A stretch of 64,000 bases of DNA. Source: Anaerobiospirillum sp. NML120449 (GTDB lineage Bacteria; Pseudomonadota; Gammaproteobacteria; Enterobacterales; Succinivibrionaceae). Under the pieces are notes generated by a model. It did no database searches and had not been told where the DNA came from. It was given only the letters and a program-made list of their open reading frames with translations. The translations under genes were made by a program, and so were the position numbers. This document shows, one piece after another, positions 48,331 to 58,048 of the stretch (positions are counted from its first letter, which is position 1; each line of letters begins with the position of its first letter). The stretch covers positions 1 to 64,000 of the forward strand of contig NZ_JALKIL010000027.1 of assembly GCF_023051105.1 (NCBI RefSeq), written 5' to 3'.

Positions 48331-48766
48331 CAGACTTACCAGTACCGACCTGCATGCAGCAGCAAGACTGCGCAAGGCGCCACCTGGCGCCGCAAAGCGC
48401 CGGCAGGCGCATAGCCTGCGCAAAGGCGCATAGCCTGGTCAACGGCCTGCATGACAGGGACGGGTCCCACCGATTAAACACACACAGTGCGCTCAGCAAG
48501 CGTTTTGGCCCTGAGCGCCCTCTTTAGTGTCTTACTGATTTTACTGAGCTCCGGCCAGCCCGGCCTGCAAAACACAAAGCCCCTGACCTCAGGCTCAGAT
48601 ACCGTATGGCATCAAATCCGGTGCTTTTGCCCATGCCCGTGCTCTCATAACCATGCATTGCATGGCAGGGCAGCCCCTGCAGGACAGTCCCTGCAGGGCC
48701 GTGGCATTGCAAGGCCTGGCCTGTTGCCCTGCGGTCCTGACTCATCTTGTGATGGAAGGAAGTTCT
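48331..48766. other. Gap between TctA and sulfatase genes
   Basis: About 436 bases; a GC-rich stretch of GGCGC-type repeats lies at about 48375-48440. No gene or clear terminator, so read-through from the transporter is possible. Confidence 0.5.
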
Positions 48767-50140
48767 ATGTCCGAGTTAAACAAGTCCCGCCGCCCTAATA
48801 TCATTTTCTACTTCACCGACCAGCAGCGCGCTGACACCTGCGGATGTTTCGGTCAGCCCCTGAACATCACCCCTGTTCTGGACGAACTGTCTCAGGAAGG
48901 CGTCAAGTTCAACAAGGCTTTCTCTCCTCAGCCTGTATGCGGTCCATGCCGCGCTCTGTTCCAGACTGGCAAGTACGCTACCGAAACCAACTGCTTCCGT
49001 AACAACAAGATGCTGCCAAAGGATGTAAAGACCCTTGCCAACTACATAGAAGAGGCCGGCTATGAGACTGCCTATATTGGCAAGTGGCACCTTGCCTCTG
49101 AAGGTGAGCTTGAGGCAAAGCCTGTTATTGACCACACCGTAACTGCTGTCCCTCAGGAATACCGTGGCGGTTATACCGGTTTCTGGCGTGCCGCTGACGT
49201 GCTGGAGTTTACCTCTCACGGTTATGACGGCTTCGTTTTTGACGAGAACAACAACCGTATCGACTTCAAGGGCTACCGTCCTGACTGCATCACTGACATG
49301 GCTCTGGACTTCTTCAAGGTTCGTGACAAGTCAAAGCCTTTCTTCATGACCATTTCCCATATTGAGCCTCACCACCAGAATGACCATGCTCACTATGAGG
49401 GTCCTGAGGGTTCAAAGGAGAAGTACAGCAACTTCACCCTGCCTCATGACCTTGCAGTTCTGGGCGGTAATGCTGCTGAGGAATATCCTGACTACCTGGG
49501 TCAGGTAGCCAGCCTTGATGAAAACCTGGGACGTCTGGTCAAAAAGCTTAAGGAAGAGGGCATTTATGATGACACCGTCATCATCTTCGGCTCTGACCAT
49601 GGCTCCCACTTCAAGACCCGCAATACCGACAGCCACTTAAACGGCATTGACGATTACAAGCGTACCTGCCATGACGCAGCCCTGCGCGTACCTCTGGTAA
49701 TTGCCGGCGGTCCATTCAAGGGCGGCATCAGCTTTGACGAGGTTGTTTCCACCGACTCCCTGCCAAAGACCATTCTGGCTCTGGCCGGTGTTGATGTAGG
49801 CGACAGGATGATTGGTGAGAATCTCATCGATGTTGTTGCCCATAAGGATCCTCAGCGCAGGCAGGAAGCTTTTGCCCAGATTTCCGAGAGCCGTATCGGC
49901 CGCTGCCTGCGTACCGACAAGTACACCTACTCCGTATACGCTCCAGGCGTGAACGGCGGCGAAAAGGGTTCAGCCGATCTGTACAGAGATGACTTCCTGT
50001 ACGACCTCGACAAGGATCCATTCCAGCTGACCAATGTGGTAGCTGACCCGGCCTATAAGGAAATCAAGCTGCAGCTGCGCGAGAGGCTGCTCAGCTGGAT
50101 TGAAAAGGCCGAGCACTGCCGTCCGGTTATCGAAGACTGA
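48767..50140 (+). CDS. Cytoplasmic Cys-type sulfatase
   Basis: A 457-residue enzyme of the arylsulfatase/alkaline phosphatase superfamily that hydrolyses an O-sulfate ester. ATG 48767 is preceded by GGAAGGAAG. The active-site motif is C58-G-P-C-R62 in PQPVCGPCRALFQTGKY; C58 is the residue converted to formylglycine. Other catalytic parts are IIFYFTDQQRADTCGCFG (metal ligands near residue 18), YIGKWHL, SHIEPHHQND and IIFGSDHGSHF (metal Asp/His). There is no signal peptide, so unlike many sulfatases it acts in the cytoplasm. A Cys rather than Ser at position 58 fits maturation by the radical-SAM enzyme encoded at 50581. The substrate is unknown; choline sulfate-like or small aryl/alkyl sulfates are possible. 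Confidence 0.93.
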   Translation: MSELNKSRRPNIIFYFTDQQRADTCGCFGQPLNITPVLDELSQEGVKFNKAFSPQPVCGPCRALFQTGKYATETNCFRNNKMLPKDVKTLANYIEEAGYETAYIGKWHLASEGELEAKPVIDHTVTAVPQEYRGGYTGFWRAADVLEFTSHGYDGFVFDENNNRIDFKGYRPDCITDMALDFFKVRDKSKPFFMTISHIEPHHQNDHAHYEGPEGSKEKYSNFTLPHDLAVLGGNAAEEYPDYLGQVASLDENLGRLVKKLKEEGIYDDTVIIFGSDHGSHFKTRNTDSHLNGIDDYKRTCHDAALRVPLVIAGGPFKGGISFDEVVSTDSLPKTILALAGVDVGDRMIGENLIDVVAHKDPQRRQEAFAQISESRIGRCLRTDKYTYSVYAPGVNGGEKGSADLYRDDFLYDLDKDPFQLTNVVADPAYKEIKLQLRERLLSWIEKAEHCRPVIED

Positions 50141-50580
50141 TTAACTCCTCCACTGAAGTGACCGGCGCCGTTTTACAAAGCTCGCGGCCCGGTCACTAAT
50201 AGCAATCTACTCAAACAGCCCGTGCTCCTTCTGGTGCATGGGCTGTTTTTTCTCATACTGCCCCGCCCCCCGTCCGGCCATTAACCAGGGAGCGACCCAG
50301 GCCAGTGCCGGCCCCTGTCCCAGGTTAAGTCCCATGGAGCGCCCCTGGCCATTGCCGGCCCCAGGCCCAGGTTAAGGCCCAGGCAGGCCAGCCAGGCCGG
50401 GCACACAGTGCTGGCCAGGGCGGCGCTGCTATGGCCAATGCCGGTGGCCTGCCTTACAATTTAAGTACATGGCTGCAGCTTTGGCGCATCATCAGGCGCA
50501 GCTGCGGCCCTGGCGCTGTCTGCAGCATGGCCCGGGGTCAGGCCGCAGGCAGACCGTTATTTTGTGCATGAGAACCTTTT
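50141..50580. other. Gap between sulfatase and its maturase gene
   Basis: Holds a terminator (50213-50252) and an imperfect 47-bp-period duplication (copies at about 50300 and 50347, GGCCA(G/T)TGCCGGCCCC core). The maturase therefore probably has its own promoter or depends on read-through. Confidence 0.55.
50213..50252 (+). terminator. Terminator of the sulfatase transcript
   Basis: AAACAGCCC pairs with GGGCTGTTT and is followed by T-rich sequence (TTTTTTCTC). A second inverted repeat, GTGACCGG/CCGGTCAC, precedes it at about 50158-50196. Confidence 0.85.
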
Positions 50581-51822
50581 ATGCAATATCTTCAGCTGCT
50601 GGTAAAGCCAGCTTCATCCCTGTGTGACCTTAAGTGCACTTACTGTTTCTACCATGATCTGGCCGGTCATCAGACTACCAGGCCTCAGATTATGAGCACT
50701 GAGACCTTTGAGCTCATTATGAAGAGGGCCGCAGAGTATTTTGCTGATGCCAGTCAGGCTGAGCCTGCTTATCTGGACATACTCTTTCAGGGCGGCGAGC
50801 CCACCATGGCCGGCCTTGAGTTCTTTGAAAATGCCGTAAAGCTGCAAAAGTGGTATTTTGCTCAACTGCCTCAGGTGCAGATTACGCGCTTCATCCAGAC
50901 CAATGCCTCACGTATACCTGAAAAGCTCATGGACTTTCTGGTGGCCAATGACTTTAACTTCGGTGTATCGCTCGATGGCCCCCAGGCTCTGCACGATGCC
51001 ATGCGCGTCTACAGCAATGGCCGAGGCTCCTTTGACCGCGTCATGGACGGCATAAAGGGCCTGAAAGCCCGTAATGCCCGCATGAACGTGCTGTGCGTGC
51101 TAACCGATCTCAATGCCCTGAACATCAAGGAGGTCTATGCCTTCTTCCGCTCCCTTGGCTTTGAGCACCATCAGTACATTGCCTGCCTTGACCCTTTCGA
51201 CAACAGCTACATGCCCGCCCCTGCCAGGGCAGCTGCAGCTGCCGCCTTCGGCCCGGCTGGCGCTGCCTCTGCCGGCAGCGGCTGCTGCGACAGCGGCCGC
51301 TCAGCCGGCCATGATGGCGGCGGTGAGCAGCGTCAGTTTTTAAGTGAGGAGGCCTATGGGCGCTTCCTTATCGACATATTCGATGTATGGTATGACGAGC
51401 TGGTAAATAAGCAGACCTATGTGTCCGTACGCCATATTGAGAACTACATCTGCCTGATTCTGGGCATGGACATCAATGCCTGCAATATGAACGGTGTCTG
51501 CCACGTGCAGAATGTGGTGGAGAGCTCAGGTGAGGTCTATCCTTGTGACTTCTTTGCCCATGATGACTGGTCTCTGGGCAACCTCAAGGACAAAGGCTTT
51601 GCTCAGATGATGCACAGCGATACCGGCCGTAACTTTGTCAAAAGCTCCCTGCCGCTGCCTGAGGACTGCCGTACCTGCCCATATCTGAGACTGTGCCGCA
51701 ATGGCTGTCTGCGCGAGCGCGTCAAGGGCAAGAACCGCCACTGCAAGGCATTCAAAACTTTCTTTGATGCCCGCATGCCTGAGCTGACCCGAGCCGCCGG
51801 CATTATGAAGAACATGCGCTGA
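50581..51822 (+). CDS. Anaerobic sulfatase-maturating enzyme (radical SAM, SPASM)
   Basis: A 413-residue radical-SAM enzyme that oxidises the sulfatase active-site Cys to formylglycine without oxygen. The radical-SAM cluster motif C15-DLK-C19-TY-C22 is at the N-terminus (LVKPASSLCDLKCTYCFYHD). GGEPTMAGLEFF and FGVSLDGPQALHDAMR follow. The C-terminal SPASM part has CNMNGVCHVQN, GEVYPCDFFAHDDW, EDCRTCPYLRLCRNGC and a final NRHCKAFK, ligating two auxiliary clusters. Residues about 210-253 are an Ala/Gly/Ser-rich insert with a CC pair (AARAAAAAAFGPAGAA, GSGCCDSG), unusual for the family and probably a surface loop. The match with a Cys-type sulfatase directly upstream makes the functional pairing very likely. 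Confidence 0.95.
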   Translation: MQYLQLLVKPASSLCDLKCTYCFYHDLAGHQTTRPQIMSTETFELIMKRAAEYFADASQAEPAYLDILFQGGEPTMAGLEFFENAVKLQKWYFAQLPQVQITRFIQTNASRIPEKLMDFLVANDFNFGVSLDGPQALHDAMRVYSNGRGSFDRVMDGIKGLKARNARMNVLCVLTDLNALNIKEVYAFFRSLGFEHHQYIACLDPFDNSYMPAPARAAAAAAFGPAGAASAGSGCCDSGRSAGHDGGGEQRQFLSEEAYGRFLIDIFDVWYDELVNKQTYVSVRHIENYICLILGMDINACNMNGVCHVQNVVESSGEVYPCDFFAHDDWSLGNLKDKGFAQMMHSDTGRNFVKSSLPLPEDCRTCPYLRLCRNGCLRERVKGKNRHCKAFKTFFDARMPELTRAAGIMKNMR

Positions 51823-51844
51823 CAGCCCATGTAAGCCCATAAAC

Positions 51845-51878
51845 CAAAGCCCCGCAGTCACACGACGGCGGGGCTTTG
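51845..51878. terminator. Terminator between maturase and regulator genes
   Basis: CAAAGCCCCG (51845-51854) pairs with CGGGGCTTTG (51869-51878). Followed by TTTATG on the + strand; it may serve both converging genes. Confidence 0.75.
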
Positions 51879-51976
51879 TTTATGTGGGCGGCAAGACTGA
51901 TGAGCAGCTGGGCTGGCCGCAGAGCGCTGGCTGCTTGCTGGCTGCCAGCAGCTGCCGGCGCAAGGGCCAGGTGCGG

Positions 51977-52552
51977 CTACTGGCGGCCGGCCGGGAGCTT
52001 GCCTTCTTTTTTGAGCTCACGGGCGATACGAATGGCTGTTTCGGTTTCGCAGCCGGCAAATTCGGCAACCTCACGGTAGGACCACGGGTATTCAGGATAG
52101 GTCTCGTACAGATAGGTCATGGCATCATGAACGCGCTTGATGCTCTTTTCATAGGAGATATGAGCAAGGCGGCTTTCAGCATTGGCAAGCTCAGCAGAGA
52201 TATCTGACAGCAGACGCTTCATGAGCTCTGGATTGTCGCTCATAAACTTCCTGGAGTCGGGACATATCTTGATAAGGGTAGCCGGAATGAGCACGCGGGC
52301 ACTGCAGTGATAGGTCTGACCTGGGGAAAACCAGGTGCGGTAGCCAAAGAACTGATGGCTGTCGTAAAGACGAATCAGGCTCTCCTTGCCATTGTCCACC
52401 ATGTGATACAGTCCGATCAGCCCCGATTCAATATAGTAAAAGGAGCTGGAGGTATCGCCCTGGCAGTACAGATAGCTGCCCTTGGGCAGAGATTCAACCA
52501 CGGCTGTTTCACAGCTTTTGAGAGTTGAAACTGGGTACGGCTCTTGACGCAT
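51977..52552 (-). CDS. Crp/Fnr-type transcriptional regulator
   Basis: A 191-residue regulator. ATG 52552 is chosen: it follows GGAAAGAAG, and the upstream in-frame sequence is low-complexity. The cupin-like sensor domain is clear (LPKGSYLYCQGDTSSSFYYIESGLIGLYHMVDNGKESLIRLYDSHQFFGYRTW, residues about 18-75), then a dimerisation helix and a winged helix with YREVAEFAGCETETAIRIARELKKEGKL (about 150-185). The HTH is shortened compared with Crp (E. coli 210 residues). There is no N-terminal Cys cluster as in FNR. Placed between the maturase and the exporter, it may control the sulfatase module; target sites were not identified. Confidence 0.85.
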   Translation of the reverse strand: MRQEPYPVSTLKSCETAVVESLPKGSYLYCQGDTSSSFYYIESGLIGLYHMVDNGKESLIRLYDSHQFFGYRTWFSPGQTYHCSARVLIPATLIKICPDSRKFMSDNPELMKRLLSDISAELANAESRLAHISYEKSIKRVHDAMTYLYETYPEYPWSYREVAEFAGCETETAIRIARELKKEGKLPAGRQ

Positions 52553-53480
52553 CTTCTTTCCTTCAAAACAACACACTATACGTACATCATACAGACAGCT
52601 CCGGTTGCAGTCCGGCGCCGACATCAGCCCGGCACCTGCAAGGCTGCCGCAGCTTCGCAGCAGCGGCACTGGCTGTGGCACTGGCTGTGCCAGCGGCACT
52701 GCTACTGACACTGCCAGCGGCAGTGCCGCTGCCACTGTATGTCTGGCCCCTGTACGGTCTGAAAAGTCCTGAATTAACAATTACCACCACATTCAGGTCT
52801 GGCCGCGACACAGGAGCTCACGGTCATTACAACAGATCCCGGGGTTCATACGGCCGGCCGTCACGTTCTCTCAGCAAGGCTGACCGGGACGGTGAGGGCG
52901 GCATGTACCTAATGTAATTTAACTGTGGCCTGTGGGCACACAAACTAATGCAGATTTATAGACCTGCATCGCAAAATCAGATTTTTACCGTATCTGGTAC
53001 GACAGGCATGGCCGTCCTGCAGCTGAGCAGCGCCAGACGCATGACTCGTGCGGCGCGCACGGTGCTGCCAGCAGCGACCTGAGATCGTGCGTGATGCGGG
53101 TTTATCTTTTCTGTTCTTGAGGTGCCGGTGCTACAGCATACGCTAAAAGTCCTGACAGGAAAACACTCCCTGTCAAAGCATGCGATATTGCCGGTATAAG
53201 CATGAGGAGTGCTGGCCTGTAGTCAGGGGTTATTACCCGGGCCAGCCGTGATCAACGGACATTGACTTATGGGGGTAGAGGCAACGCCCGGCATGGGGCG
53301 CCATTGCGGCCGTCACTGGCAAAGCCAGTGCTGGGCGGGCGCCGTTGCGGCCGGCGCGGGCAAAGCCAGTGCCGGGCATGCGTCCGGCGCGGGTGTGCGC
53401 CATTGGGGCCGGCACGGGGATGAGCGCGTGCGGCCAGGATAAATCATGGGGATTTTGGGGACTGGTGCAGTATGGGGTCA
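52553..53480. other. 930-bp gap
   Basis: No gene supported. Around 52650-52735 lies a run of CTG/GGCACTG(C/G) repeats. Around 53300-53410 GC-rich repeats with CAAAGCCAGTGC occur twice (about 53320 and 53363). Confidence 0.5.
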
Positions 53481-54284
53481 TCAGATAAGTTCGATGATAA
53501 AGGTGTAGACACCAATGGCCAGCAGGATCAGGCCAAGGAGGATGTTGGCCACCCTGGGTGAGAGCAGGCGGGAAATTCTGATAGAGAAGAAAGAGGTGAC
53601 AAAGGAAGCAGCTACTACGGTCATGACTACTGTAAGGTTGATGTAACCGAGCTGCCACATGCCTTCGGCATTGAAATCAATTGGCTTGGTGATGTAGCCG
53701 TACATGCTGCCCAGACCGCCAATGACCATCATGTAATTGGTATAAACAGGAACCTGCTTTTTGCTCACGAAATTGAGCTGGTTGATAAGCGGAGCCATGA
53801 TGGAGCCGCCGCCAATGCCGGTAAATCCGGCAATGGAACCGCCTACGGTACAGAAAGCAACGCCACGGGCATTTTCCTTTACTGAAGGCTGAGCACAGTC
53901 AGGCTCAGGACCGCCACGCTTTAAAAATGTCTTTAAGGACAGAGCCAGCATGGTGAGCACGAAAAAGCCCACTATGTAATGACGTGGTACGTAAAAGGAA
54001 AGCTCAAATCCCAGCTGCACGCCCACAATCATGCCCAGGGACCATAAAATCAGGCTGCGGTAACTGAGAGGAATATGCAGACGGACGAAATTGACGAGAT
54101 TGATACAGGCCGTACCTATGACAATGGACAGCGAGGTGGCTGCCACCATCTGGATAGGAAACTGAGGAAAGAGAGTTAGAAAGATAGGCACCATGAGCAC
54201 GCCGCCGCCAATGCCGAAGATAGCGGACATCATATTGGTGATAACGCCGCAGGCCACAAGGGTCAGGATAAGTGAAACGTCCAT
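53481..54284 (-). CDS. TauE/SafE-family anion permease (probable sulfite/sulfonate exporter)
   Basis: A 267-residue inner-membrane protein with about eight spans. It shows the duplicated TauE/SafE signature: AIFGIGGGVLMVPIFLTLFPQFP near residues 20-45 and GFTGIGGGSIMAPLINQL near 153-172. VAATSLSIVIGTACINLVNFVR and the C-terminal LLGLILLAIGVYTFI fit the family. Members export sulfite, sulfoacetate or related anions, though many are uncharacterised. Position next to the sulfatase genes suggests it removes the sulfur oxyanion released in the cytoplasm. It is transcribed toward the regulator gene. Confidence 0.9.
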   Translation of the reverse strand: MDVSLILTLVACGVITNMMSAIFGIGGGVLMVPIFLTLFPQFPIQMVAATSLSIVIGTACINLVNFVRLHIPLSYRSLILWSLGMIVGVQLGFELSFYVPRHYIVGFFVLTMLALSLKTFLKRGGPEPDCAQPSVKENARGVAFCTVGGSIAGFTGIGGGSIMAPLINQLNFVSKKQVPVYTNYMMVIGGLGSMYGYITKPIDFNAEGMWQLGYINLTVVMTVVAASFVTSFFSIRISRLLSPRVANILLGLILLAIGVYTFIIELI

Positions 54285-54676
54285 ATTTTGAGCCTCTGCT
54301 TTCCAGTTCTTAAGTGCCTATTGTGGCACTGTAGACTGTGCAGGGCTTATGACTTTCATCATAGCAAGGTCGCCCGGCGGCACGGCGCGCTCGCCGCAGG
54401 GAGCTTTTTTGTAAGCCAGGTCACATTCTCAGCCGCGCTGTCGCCTGGCTGGCAGGCCTGGCGTATCGGCCGGCCTTGCGGCTGCGTGGCCGGGCGCAAA
54501 AAGCATTTAGGGCAGTTGTCAGGACCTTTTTGAGTCCTGATAACTGCCCTGAATGACGCGCCCTGCATGGCCGTGCATGGCCGTGCGTGGCGCTCTGACC
54601 TGGCTGACAGGCTGCCTGACATGGCTGCCTGGCGGTCTGACCCGCCTGCGGCGCTGCATGGCAGCGGCCCGGTAGG
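54285..54676. other. Gap between the exporter and the phosphatase gene
   Basis: About 390 bases, GC-rich. An inverted segment near 54513-54555 (GGGCAGTT ... AACTGCCC with TCAGGAC/GTCCTGA arms inside) could be a terminator for the minus-strand phosphatase gene, with TTTTTG in the loop region. No gene seen. Confidence 0.5.
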
Positions 54677-57600
54677 TCAGAGGTATTCGCCAGGTGCCGC
54701 TGGTGGCGGCTCGGTGCGGGAAATACTTCCTGCCGGGGTATTGCTCCCTGAGGCCGGAGCCTCCCGGTCGGCAACTGAGCTTCTGGAGGCATCAGGCGGC
54801 TCGATGTCGTGAACCTCGCATAAGTTGTCCACCTGACCGCTCTGCATACCGGTTTCATGGATGATATTGTCCTGCACATGCTTTCTGATGTACTCAGGTA
54901 CATCAGATTGCGGGGAAATAATGACATTACCCTGGCCTGAGGTATCGCCATGGCCATGACCGATACGTGAGACGGCCAGCATGGTTATATCATCACTCTG
55001 GAAGTACTCACCACGGTAAAGCACAATCTCATCATCAAGAGCTGTAACCAGCCCCTCAGGGCTGCCATTACCTGCGATGCGGGCCACATCCAGAATGCGG
55101 TCAACACCAAAGAAGCCGCCCTCGGCATTCTGTGCTTCACTGACACCATCGGTATAGAGCAGCAGCAGGTCATATTTGCCCAGGACAAAGCTGTACTGGG
55201 TGTACTCAATATCAGGCATAGGGCCTACAGCCGGACCGCTGATCTCTGCCATCTCCTCAACACTGGTGACCTTAAGACGGCCAAAGTATGAGGAACTTGC
55301 TGATACACCGGCAGATGAGAGCACAGGAGAGGCGCTCAGAGATCCCTGAGGGGCAAGGTCGCTGGTGGCTGACGGAACGCTGGTGCCGCCAGCTGGCGCA
55401 GCATTGGCTGATGAAGCCGTCATGCGCATGATGCGATCTTGCATGCTTTGGTGGGCGCCATCGCTTATGTAACCATCAATGAGCTCACGTCTGATAACCA
55501 CTGGAGGACAGTGACCGGCATTACAGGCTACTACCTCACCTGTCTTTTCATTGAGTACGCAGATAAACATGGTGACGAACATCATGTTAGGGTTGCGCTC
55601 ACCAAGGCGGCCGTTAAGTACGGTCATGGCATCATTTGGCGACATGCCAAGACACATGCAGGTACGGGCCAGGGTCACGGTAGTACTCATGAACAGAGCA
55701 GCCGGCACCCCCTTGTCGGACACATCACCAATGGCGTACATGATGTGCTCCTGATCCAGACGGTAAATATCGTAAAGATCACCACCTACTTCCTTGGCTG
55801 GATAAAGCAGCGCGGCATTGGACAGACGCTCAGACTGAGGCAGCTCAAAGTTGCCCGGGAGCATGCCCATCTGAATGTCCTTGGCGGCATTGAGCTCACC
55901 TTCCATTCTGTTCTTCTGGCTGTTGGCAGCCATCAGCAGATTGATGTTGCGGTTAAGCGACAGCCCCATGCGGTTAAATGCCTGACCAAGGTCAGCAATT
56001 TCGTCCTTGCCGTCTACTTCAATATTGGCCGTAATCTCCTGAATGGCATTAAAGTCGGAGATATTGGTCGAGGACATGATACGGGCCTGACGGGCCAGAC
56101 CGATAATACGGCTGGCAATGGAATTACTCAGTACGGCCGACACAATCAGACTGATAATCAGAATAATGGTACCGATGAGCACCAGAGCCATGGCATTGGA
56201 CAGAGCAGGATCAACAATCATGTCCAGGGACACAACATTGAGTATGTACCATCCCAGTGGACGGAAATACAGGGTATTGACCAGATAGGTCTCACCGTTC
56301 ACATCCAGCATGAAGCTGCTGTTTTCCTCAAAGCGCTCATCGTAGGCAGCACCGTGCTGTGCCTTGTACTCAAGCTGCTTGAGACGCTGCTCATTGCAGT
56401 ACTCCATCAGCACTTCAGGAGCCATATTAAACAGAGGTGAAGCACTTGAGGAGCTGAGCACCTTGCCATCGGCATTGAGAATCATGGCCTCACCATGCAT
56501 ATAATTGGTAAGACCGTCCATATGATCCTGGATACGGTTGAGAATTATTCCTTCAACATCATGATACTGATCAAGCATGCCGTCTACGCTCTGAACAATA
56601 GCATAGGTGAACGGGCTGTTTGATTCAGTCTTAAAGAGGTAAGAAAGGTAGTTGCGCCCCACACCGTCGCCGTACATGCTTCTTTCGAGTACAGGCAGTG
56701 ATCGTGGGGTGCCCTGATGCTTTTTGGAATAGAAAGTACTCAGAACATCAGACTTACCAGCATCGGCAAATACGCCCTCAGCCTCAAGGTCCTCACGCAC
56801 TCTGTTGATTTCCTCAACGGTGCTCTTGCCTGTATAGGTAGCCTTGCTGTAGCCATCTGAGACATTCATGGCACTGACAGGCTCAAGGCTTCTCAGCCTC
56901 TCCTTTTCACGCTGATTATCTTGCAGACGACGGTTGGCTGCCTCCAGAATACGCAGACCGGCACTGTACTCATCATCAGTTACACCACCACCATCATCAA
57001 CAGCAGCTCCGGCACTGGCTCCTGCAGGCCTTGTATCTACAGTGTCATGGTCCCGGTTTGCAACGGTCAGAGCAGAACCGCCTCCGGAAGCAGCGACACC
57101 GCTTGCGACCCCGCTTGCGGCGCCAGCGCTGTCTCTGCCGGCACTGTCGTCTCCGGCGCCCACAAGGCTGCCAGAGGCTGAACCGTCTGCTGATGCACTG
57201 GCATCACTGGATGCATCGCTGTAATGCTTGTCCTTGATCGGGCTGGAGCAGCACTGGTAGGACTCATGATCGTCACCAGGGGACTGCTGCCTGAGAAGGC
57301 TGGAAATCTGGCTGCTGCTTGTCTGAACCGGACGGTGAGGATTGTAGATGCCGTCGTTGAGGAAAGCTCTGTCCTCAGGAGGGGCAATGTCGTAGCCAGA
57401 CTTATGGCGACGCACCCATGCAGTGCTCAGGGCAATGTTATCTGCCAGATTAGCTACGGTAGAGAACTCGCGGTTAAAGATGGAAATATAGACACCGGCA
57501 CTGTACTGATTGGTCCTGGTCAGCATGGTTGGCAGGAGAGCACGGTTACTGACCGATACACCACTGGCTATGTATTCATTGGCCGGAGGGAGCAGTACAT

Positions 57601-58048
57601 CCAGGTCGTAAGTAACAATGATGTCAGAGCCTACCTGGTTGTAGCTGTCCTTTTCAAAGGTGAGAAAGCGCATGAACATGCGTTCAGCTTCGCGCTGATT
57701 TTTGCTCCAGCTGGAGCGGGGATCATTACTGCCCGGGAACTGATTGAATTTGACACCGTAGCTCTCCTCAATGGAGTACTGCATTTCCTGAATACGGTGA
57801 CTGAGGGTCTGGCCATTTTCCCTGAGCAGATTGCGAATGGACAGTATGCCCTGCAGCTGCTCATTGGTAAAGGCATACAGCTGCACGGATACATTATTGC
57901 GAATCAGGGAGAGTACCTGCTTTTGAGTCAGAACTTCGTTTTCAATATAGGTCTGTCTCTGATAGAAAGATGAATATGCCGTCATGGCACTTACTGCAGT
58001 GGCAGTAAGCATGGCAAACATCATGATCAATTTGCTTCTTAACGACAT
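54677..58048 (-). CDS. Membrane-bound PP2C/SpoIIE-type serine phosphatase with HAMP domain, 1123 residues
   Basis: A sensor-phosphatase like RsbU/RsbP-type regulators. Membrane segment 1 is at residues 7-25 (LIMMFAMLTATAVSAMTAY), segment 2 at about 620-648 (ALVLIGTIILIISLIVSAVL); the roughly 590 residues between are periplasmic. A Ser/Ala/Gly-rich stretch at about 265-365 splits that sensor, and DGKVLSSSS plus GETYLVNTLYFRPLGWYILNVV are like a Cache domain. HAMP follows (DGKDEIADLGQAFNRM), then a short coiled coil with AKDIQMGMLPGNF and the phosphatase core: KEVGGDLYDIY, GDVSDKGVPAALFM, NAGHCPPVVI, LLLYTDGVSEAQN and SDDITMLAVS, with metal-binding Asp residues present. The core is split by a Ser/Ala-rich insert of about 70 residues (around 900-970). 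Partner anti-sigma or STAS proteins are not nearby, so the target is unknown. Confidence 0.92.
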   Translation of the reverse strand: MSLRSKLIMMFAMLTATAVSAMTAYSSFYQRQTYIENEVLTQKQVLSLIRNNVSVQLYAFTNEQLQGILSIRNLLRENGQTLSHRIQEMQYSIEESYGVKFNQFPGSNDPRSSWSKNQREAERMFMRFLTFEKDSYNQVGSDIIVTYDLDVLLPPANEYIASGVSVSNRALLPTMLTRTNQYSAGVYISIFNREFSTVANLADNIALSTAWVRRHKSGYDIAPPEDRAFLNDGIYNPHRPVQTSSSQISSLLRQQSPGDDHESYQCCSSPIKDKHYSDASSDASASADGSASGSLVGAGDDSAGRDSAGAASGVASGVAASGGGSALTVANRDHDTVDTRPAGASAGAAVDDGGGVTDDEYSAGLRILEAANRRLQDNQREKERLRSLEPVSAMNVSDGYSKATYTGKSTVEEINRVREDLEAEGVFADAGKSDVLSTFYSKKHQGTPRSLPVLERSMYGDGVGRNYLSYLFKTESNSPFTYAIVQSVDGMLDQYHDVEGIILNRIQDHMDGLTNYMHGEAMILNADGKVLSSSSASPLFNMAPEVLMEYCNEQRLKQLEYKAQHGAAYDERFEENSSFMLDVNGETYLVNTLYFRPLGWYILNVVSLDMIVDPALSNAMALVLIGTIILIISLIVSAVLSNSIASRIIGLARQARIMSSTNISDFNAIQEITANIEVDGKDEIADLGQAFNRMGLSLNRNINLLMAANSQKNRMEGELNAAKDIQMGMLPGNFELPQSERLSNAALLYPAKEVGGDLYDIYRLDQEHIMYAIGDVSDKGVPAALFMSTTVTLARTCMCLGMSPNDAMTVLNGRLGERNPNMMFVTMFICVLNEKTGEVVACNAGHCPPVVIRRELIDGYISDGAHQSMQDRIMRMTASSANAAPAGGTSVPSATSDLAPQGSLSASPVLSSAGVSASSSYFGRLKVTSVEEMAEISGPAVGPMPDIEYTQYSFVLGKYDLLLLYTDGVSEAQNAEGGFFGVDRILDVARIAGNGSPEGLVTALDDEIVLYRGEYFQSDDITMLAVSRIGHGHGDTSGQGNVIISPQSDVPEYIRKHVQDNIIHETGMQSGQVDNLCEVHDIEPPDASRSSVADREAPASGSNTPAGSISRTEPPPAAPGEYL

